The translations under genes were made by a program, and so were the position numbers. A DNA stretch of 64,000 bases, from contig BAXE01000006.1 in the NCBI GenBank assembly GCA_001310415.1, forward strand, positions 124,001 through 188,000, written 5' to 3'. Below the pieces are notes generated by a model. That model was not told the DNA's origin and searched no databases. It saw only the letters and a program-made list of their open reading frames with translations. Positions 61,001 through 64,000 of the stretch are shown piece after piece; positions within the stretch are counted from its first letter, which is position 1, and every line of letters begins with the position of its first letter. Source of the DNA: Enterovibrio sp. JCM 19048. Its GTDB lineage: Bacteria > Pseudomonadota > Gammaproteobacteria > Enterobacterales > Vibrionaceae.

Positions 61001-62252
61001 TGCGTCGCCCCCGCAGAATCAGCCACCGCATAGTTCTTCATAAACTTGATCGAGGCTTTGACCGGTGCAGATATCTGCCAGTGCTCATCCAGCGGGTCAT
61101 CATGTCAGGGTCGTTGAGCAGCGTGGTATAGAGCTGTTCGAAGCGGTGGGTATAGGTGGTGATGCCGAAATTCTCCGTGACATGTTTATATCCTTGCTGC
61201 CCCAACTCTATCCGGCGCTCCGGATTAACACACAGGTGGAAGGCGGCATTGGCGAGCGCATGGGCATTGTTTGGTGAGACCAGCAGGCCGCCATTCTGAT
61301 GTTTAATCACACTTGGAATGCCACCGACACAAGGGGCGATAACCGGAAGTCTGGCAAGACCGGCTTCCGCCAGTGTCAGCCCGAACACTTCTTCGCGTGC
61401 GCCAGACATGTAGAGATCGGCACCGCCGCGCATCAGGCCAACCACGTCATCACTTTCACCCACTAAGTGGACAAATTCCTGCAGACCACTCTCGGCAATT
61501 TGTTGCTCAAGGATGCCACGATCCGGCCCTTCGCCAATAACCACCAGGTGGAAAGGCAGTTTCAGTTCATGTAACTGCCGGGTTGCTTCGATCAACAGGT
61601 CGACGCCCTTACGATGGATAAGTGAGCAAACACTTACCGCAACAAACGCACCACTGGGCAGTCCATAGGTGTGCCTGATGTCCTGAACCGGTTGGCTCAG
61701 CAGCCTGTCTACATCAATGCCATTGGGAATAACCTGACAGCGCTGGGCGCGCACACCATCGTTCAGCAGTTGATCTACCACCGGTTGGCTGACACCGACA
61801 GCCATGCTGGCGTGATGCAAGCCGAGCGTAATGCGTTCGCGCAGGGGATAACGGGCGTGAAGGTGCAATACCAGAGGCAGCTTCCGGGCGCGGGAGACCA
61901 GGTTGAGCCACTGGAGCGGCGCGCCACTGTTGGCGTGAACCAGGGAGATCTTGTGTTTATCAATGATGCGCAACCCTTCTTTGATCAGTTTGCTGTAGCC
62001 GACAACATCCCACTTAGGCGTGCGTTCACCGAACAGCAGGGTAAAGTTGCTGACATACACCGGAATGCCGATCTTTTGGGCTTCATGCGCCAGTGCTTCA
62101 TTGTTGCACCACAGCACGGGCTCAAAGGCATCTTTGTCGATGTGGTTGAGCAGGTCGATCAGGCAGCGCTCACTGCCACGAATCCAGTTATCGCCGTAGT
62201 GAACAAATAGCAACGGCTTGCGTGTGGGTTTGTTTTTTGCCGTGTACATCAT
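60997..62252 (-). CDS. GT4-type glycosyltransferase (frame interrupted at the end)
   Basis: Repaired length 418 aa. VHYGDNWIRGSERCLIDLL at the N-terminus, VIPNGIDVDRL and VCSLIHRKGVDLLIEA in the linker and second domain, and ADLYMSGAREEVFGLTLAEAGLARLP with the E-x7-E motif. One missing base near 61085 hides the true tail (ASIKFMKNYAVADSAGATQ), which ends in an ATGA overlap with the next gene. Start at 62252 with GGAGG upstream. Confidence 0.92.
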
Positions 62253-62283
62253 GATATGTCCTCCGGTCTCTTGGGCCGTCTGT

Positions 62284-63285
62284 TTACTGTGAATAGGCTT
62301 TCAACAGTTTTGGCACGACAGCTTCTGCCGAGTAGCGTTGACGGATAGTGCGCACAGCGTTGGCTCGTATCCGGGCGCGGTGTTGTGAGTCGCTGTTTCG
62401 CCAACGATGGATAACATCCACCATGCCGCTCACATCGTTCTGGGGCAGGAGCCAGCCGTTTTTATCGTGTTGGATAAGTTGGTCCAGCGCGCCCACATTG
62501 AAGGCGGCGACGGGAATGCCCCGAGCCATGGCTTCCAGTGACGCCATAGGCAGGCCTTCGGCGCGGGAAGGGATAATCAACAGCCCCACGCGCGGCCAAA
62601 TTTTATGCATATCAGCCTGTGCGCCATGGAAGGTGACATTTGGAGGGGCGATTTTTTCCAGTGGTTTTCGTAGCGGGCCATCACCGTATACGTGGAAATC
62701 CAGCTGCGGGAAGCGTTTTGCCAGAGAGACAAAACGCTCGGTGCCTTTTTCTTTGCTCAGGCGGCCGACAAAGGCAATTTGGTCACCTTTTGAAAGCGAG
62801 ATTTCCCGCATGTTCACGAAGTTGTCTGCCAACTCTGCCTTGCAGGGGAGGGTTGACAGGATAGGGGGGCTGACGGCGAATACCTTGTGGGCAAGAAAGG
62901 CGGTACGGCGATCAAACCAGTCATAGAGCTTAATTAAGCCTTCTTTGTCTTCGCCGCTGTGGAAAGTGCTGACACAGGTAATATTTAGCAGGCGGCAAAG
63001 GGGGCGCACCAAAATCCCGGCTTTGTAGCCGTGGGTATGGATAACGTCCGGACGGCCATTTTTAATGGCGCGCCATAGCGATCCAAAGCGTCCATCGAGA
63101 GATTCGCAGTTGAGCCCTGCATACAGCAAGCGGCGTTGCACAGGATGACTGCCATAGTTACTGATAAAAACGACGGTGACTTCAGTCCGGACACTGCTAA
63201 GGCCAAGTGCCAGCTGCTCAACGTGGGATTCAATTCCACCAAACCCGCGACTGTCCAACATTAACCATATCTTGGTTTTCTTCAT
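62284..63285 (-). CDS. GT4-type glycosyltransferase
   Basis: A 333-residue GT-B enzyme. MLDSRGFGGIESHVEQLALGL at the N-terminus in part, DVIHTHGYKAGILVRPLC, FVGRLSKEKGTERFV, and GLLIIPSRAEGLPMASLEAMARGIPV. I chose the ATG at 63285 because AGGTGAAACC precedes it and the family start follows; an upstream in-frame ATG at 63333 is less likely. First gene of the first polysaccharide unit, intact. Confidence 0.92.
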   Translation of the reverse strand: MKKTKIWLMLDSRGFGGIESHVEQLALGLSSVRTEVTVVFISNYGSHPVQRRLLYAGLNCESLDGRFGSLWRAIKNGRPDVIHTHGYKAGILVRPLCRLLNITCVSTFHSGEDKEGLIKLYDWFDRRTAFLAHKVFAVSPPILSTLPCKAELADNFVNMREISLSKGDQIAFVGRLSKEKGTERFVSLAKRFPQLDFHVYGDGPLRKPLEKIAPPNVTFHGAQADMHKIWPRVGLLIIPSRAEGLPMASLEAMARGIPVAAFNVGALDQLIQHDKNGWLLPQNDVSGMVDVIHRWRNSDSQHRARIRANAVRTIRQRYSAEAVVPKLLKAYSQ

Positions 63286-63702
63286 TTTGGTTTCACCTGA
63301 ATTCATGAAAAAGACTTGTCGTAGCCAGAGCAACGCAAAGTTAGTGCCACTTAGCTATCTATCTGAAATTTAATGGTTAGCGATGGAATTTCCGCCGAGC
63401 GCTGATTCAAAATGACAAACCTGGTGCTGGGATTCGTCAAAGCGCATGTCAATTTGACGAAAAGGAGGGGAAAGGAAGGAAAGTGATAGCAACAGATTGC
63501 TGCAACTGGGAAAACAAAGGCACTTTCCGGTCGGTTAACATGTGGCGGCAATAAGGAAGAAAATGCATTAACACTGCGGCTCAGGGCGATGAGTACCGGT
63601 ACGTGGGAGTGAGCAGAGCCTGCGAATACCCTTCAAATCTGTAAACATGGCAAACCCTTTGCAAAGTGACTGCCAGAACGTTGAAAAAACAGTGAGGCAG
63701 AG
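63286..63702. other. divergent intergenic region of the polysaccharide cluster
   Basis: About 415 bases between the leftward glycosyltransferase and the rightward epimerase. It should hold promoters for both. A purine-rich patch (GAAAAGGAGGGGAAAGG) lies near 63460. I see no JUMPstart element, gene or RNA. Confidence 0.4.
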
Positions 63703-64000
63703 ATGGCAAGTTTCTTAGTGACAGGCGGTTGTGGTTTTATTGGTTCTCATCTGGTTGAATCGCTGTTAGCGGATGGCCACCATGTACGGGTTGTAGACAA
63801 TTTATCAACCGGTTACCGCAGCAATGTGCCGCCCCACTGCGAAGTCCGAGTGGCGGATATCTGCAATGACGGTGTGCTTGAAGATGCAATGGAAGATATG
63901 GATGGCTGCTTTCACCTTGCGGCCATTGCATCGGTAGAACGCTCCAATGAAGCCTGGGTAGATACCACGATGTGAACCTGACAGGCAGCATCCGTGTTTT
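63703..64000 (+). CDS. NAD-dependent sugar epimerase/dehydratase, partial (frame interrupted)
   Basis: N-terminal 99 residues of an extended short-chain dehydrogenase acting on nucleotide sugars. The Rossmann motif [16 protein letters not shown], the VVDNLSTG loop and [16 protein letters not shown] are visible. One missing base near 63968 precedes [11 protein letters not shown]. The catalytic YxxxK lies beyond the window edge, so the product (4-epimerase, dehydratase or other) is undecided. It probably supplies a sugar nucleotide for the cluster. Confidence 0.88.

Overview
The window looks like a chromosome segment of a marine gammaproteobacterium, most likely Vibrionaceae (an Enterovibrio/Grimontia/Photobacterium-like member). 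This is an inference from gene content: a PTS sucrose operon, a cold-shock protein, QmcA/NfeD, Rof, heterotetrameric sarcosine oxidase, a trypsin-like protease with a GlyGly-CTERM tail, giant type I-secreted adhesins and a polysaccharide cluster. No rRNA, tRNA, CRISPR array or recognisable insertion sequence was seen.

Layout. 0-8.7 kb: a csp gene, a ROK fructokinase (mak-like), qmcA-nfeD, then the sucrose regulon scrR | scrB-scrA-scrK. 8.7-14.7 kb: a PhnD-like binding protein paired with a hybrid histidine kinase, metC, a small monooxygenase and a DsbA-like lipoprotein. 14.8-32.7 kb: a surface-adhesion locus. It holds a giant (about 3,440 aa) LapA-like VCBS/RTX adhesin, a divergent kinase-like protein with three receiver domains and an Hpt domain but no phospho-accepting histidine in its kinase core, a REC-GGDEF-EAL protein overlapping it, and a second RTX protein. 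32.7-36.2 kb: DUF1223 protein, a small lipoprotein behind a heptanucleotide tandem repeat, cutA, GNAT, VOC and fdhD. 36.4-41.7 kb: soxBDAG. 41.7-43.8 kb: a protease gene inside an AT-rich segment bounded by 89-bp direct repeats. 43.8-48.7 kb: rof, a lipoprotein, a YeeE/YedE pair divergent from a CoA-disulfide reductase-rhodanese fusion, and a DUF4399 protein. 48.7-64 kb: polysaccharide synthesis genes in two minus-strand transcription units (glycosyltransferases, Wzx, Wzz, acyltransferase, priming sugar transferase, a secreted DUF4091 protein and a 49-residue GlmS-like mini-protein), with an epimerase entering at the right edge.

Reading frames. Nearly every long gene is broken, yet the family-typical sequence resumes in another frame each time. 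In every case I could check, the shift is what one (occasionally two) missing bases produces, never an extra base, and most lie in short homopolymers. Adding back one base per lesion makes every repaired gene length a multiple of three. I therefore read these as sequencing or assembly errors, not pseudogenes, and annotate whole genes across the lesions.

How the parts fit. The adhesion locus reads as a surface programme tied to cyclic di-GMP: the giant adhesin carries a retention module followed by a TAAG di-alanine motif like that cut by LapG proteases, and its neighbour makes or degrades c-di-GMP. The polysaccharide cluster at the other end could supply matrix. The sucrose, sarcosine and sulfur modules are ordinary catabolic or detoxification functions.
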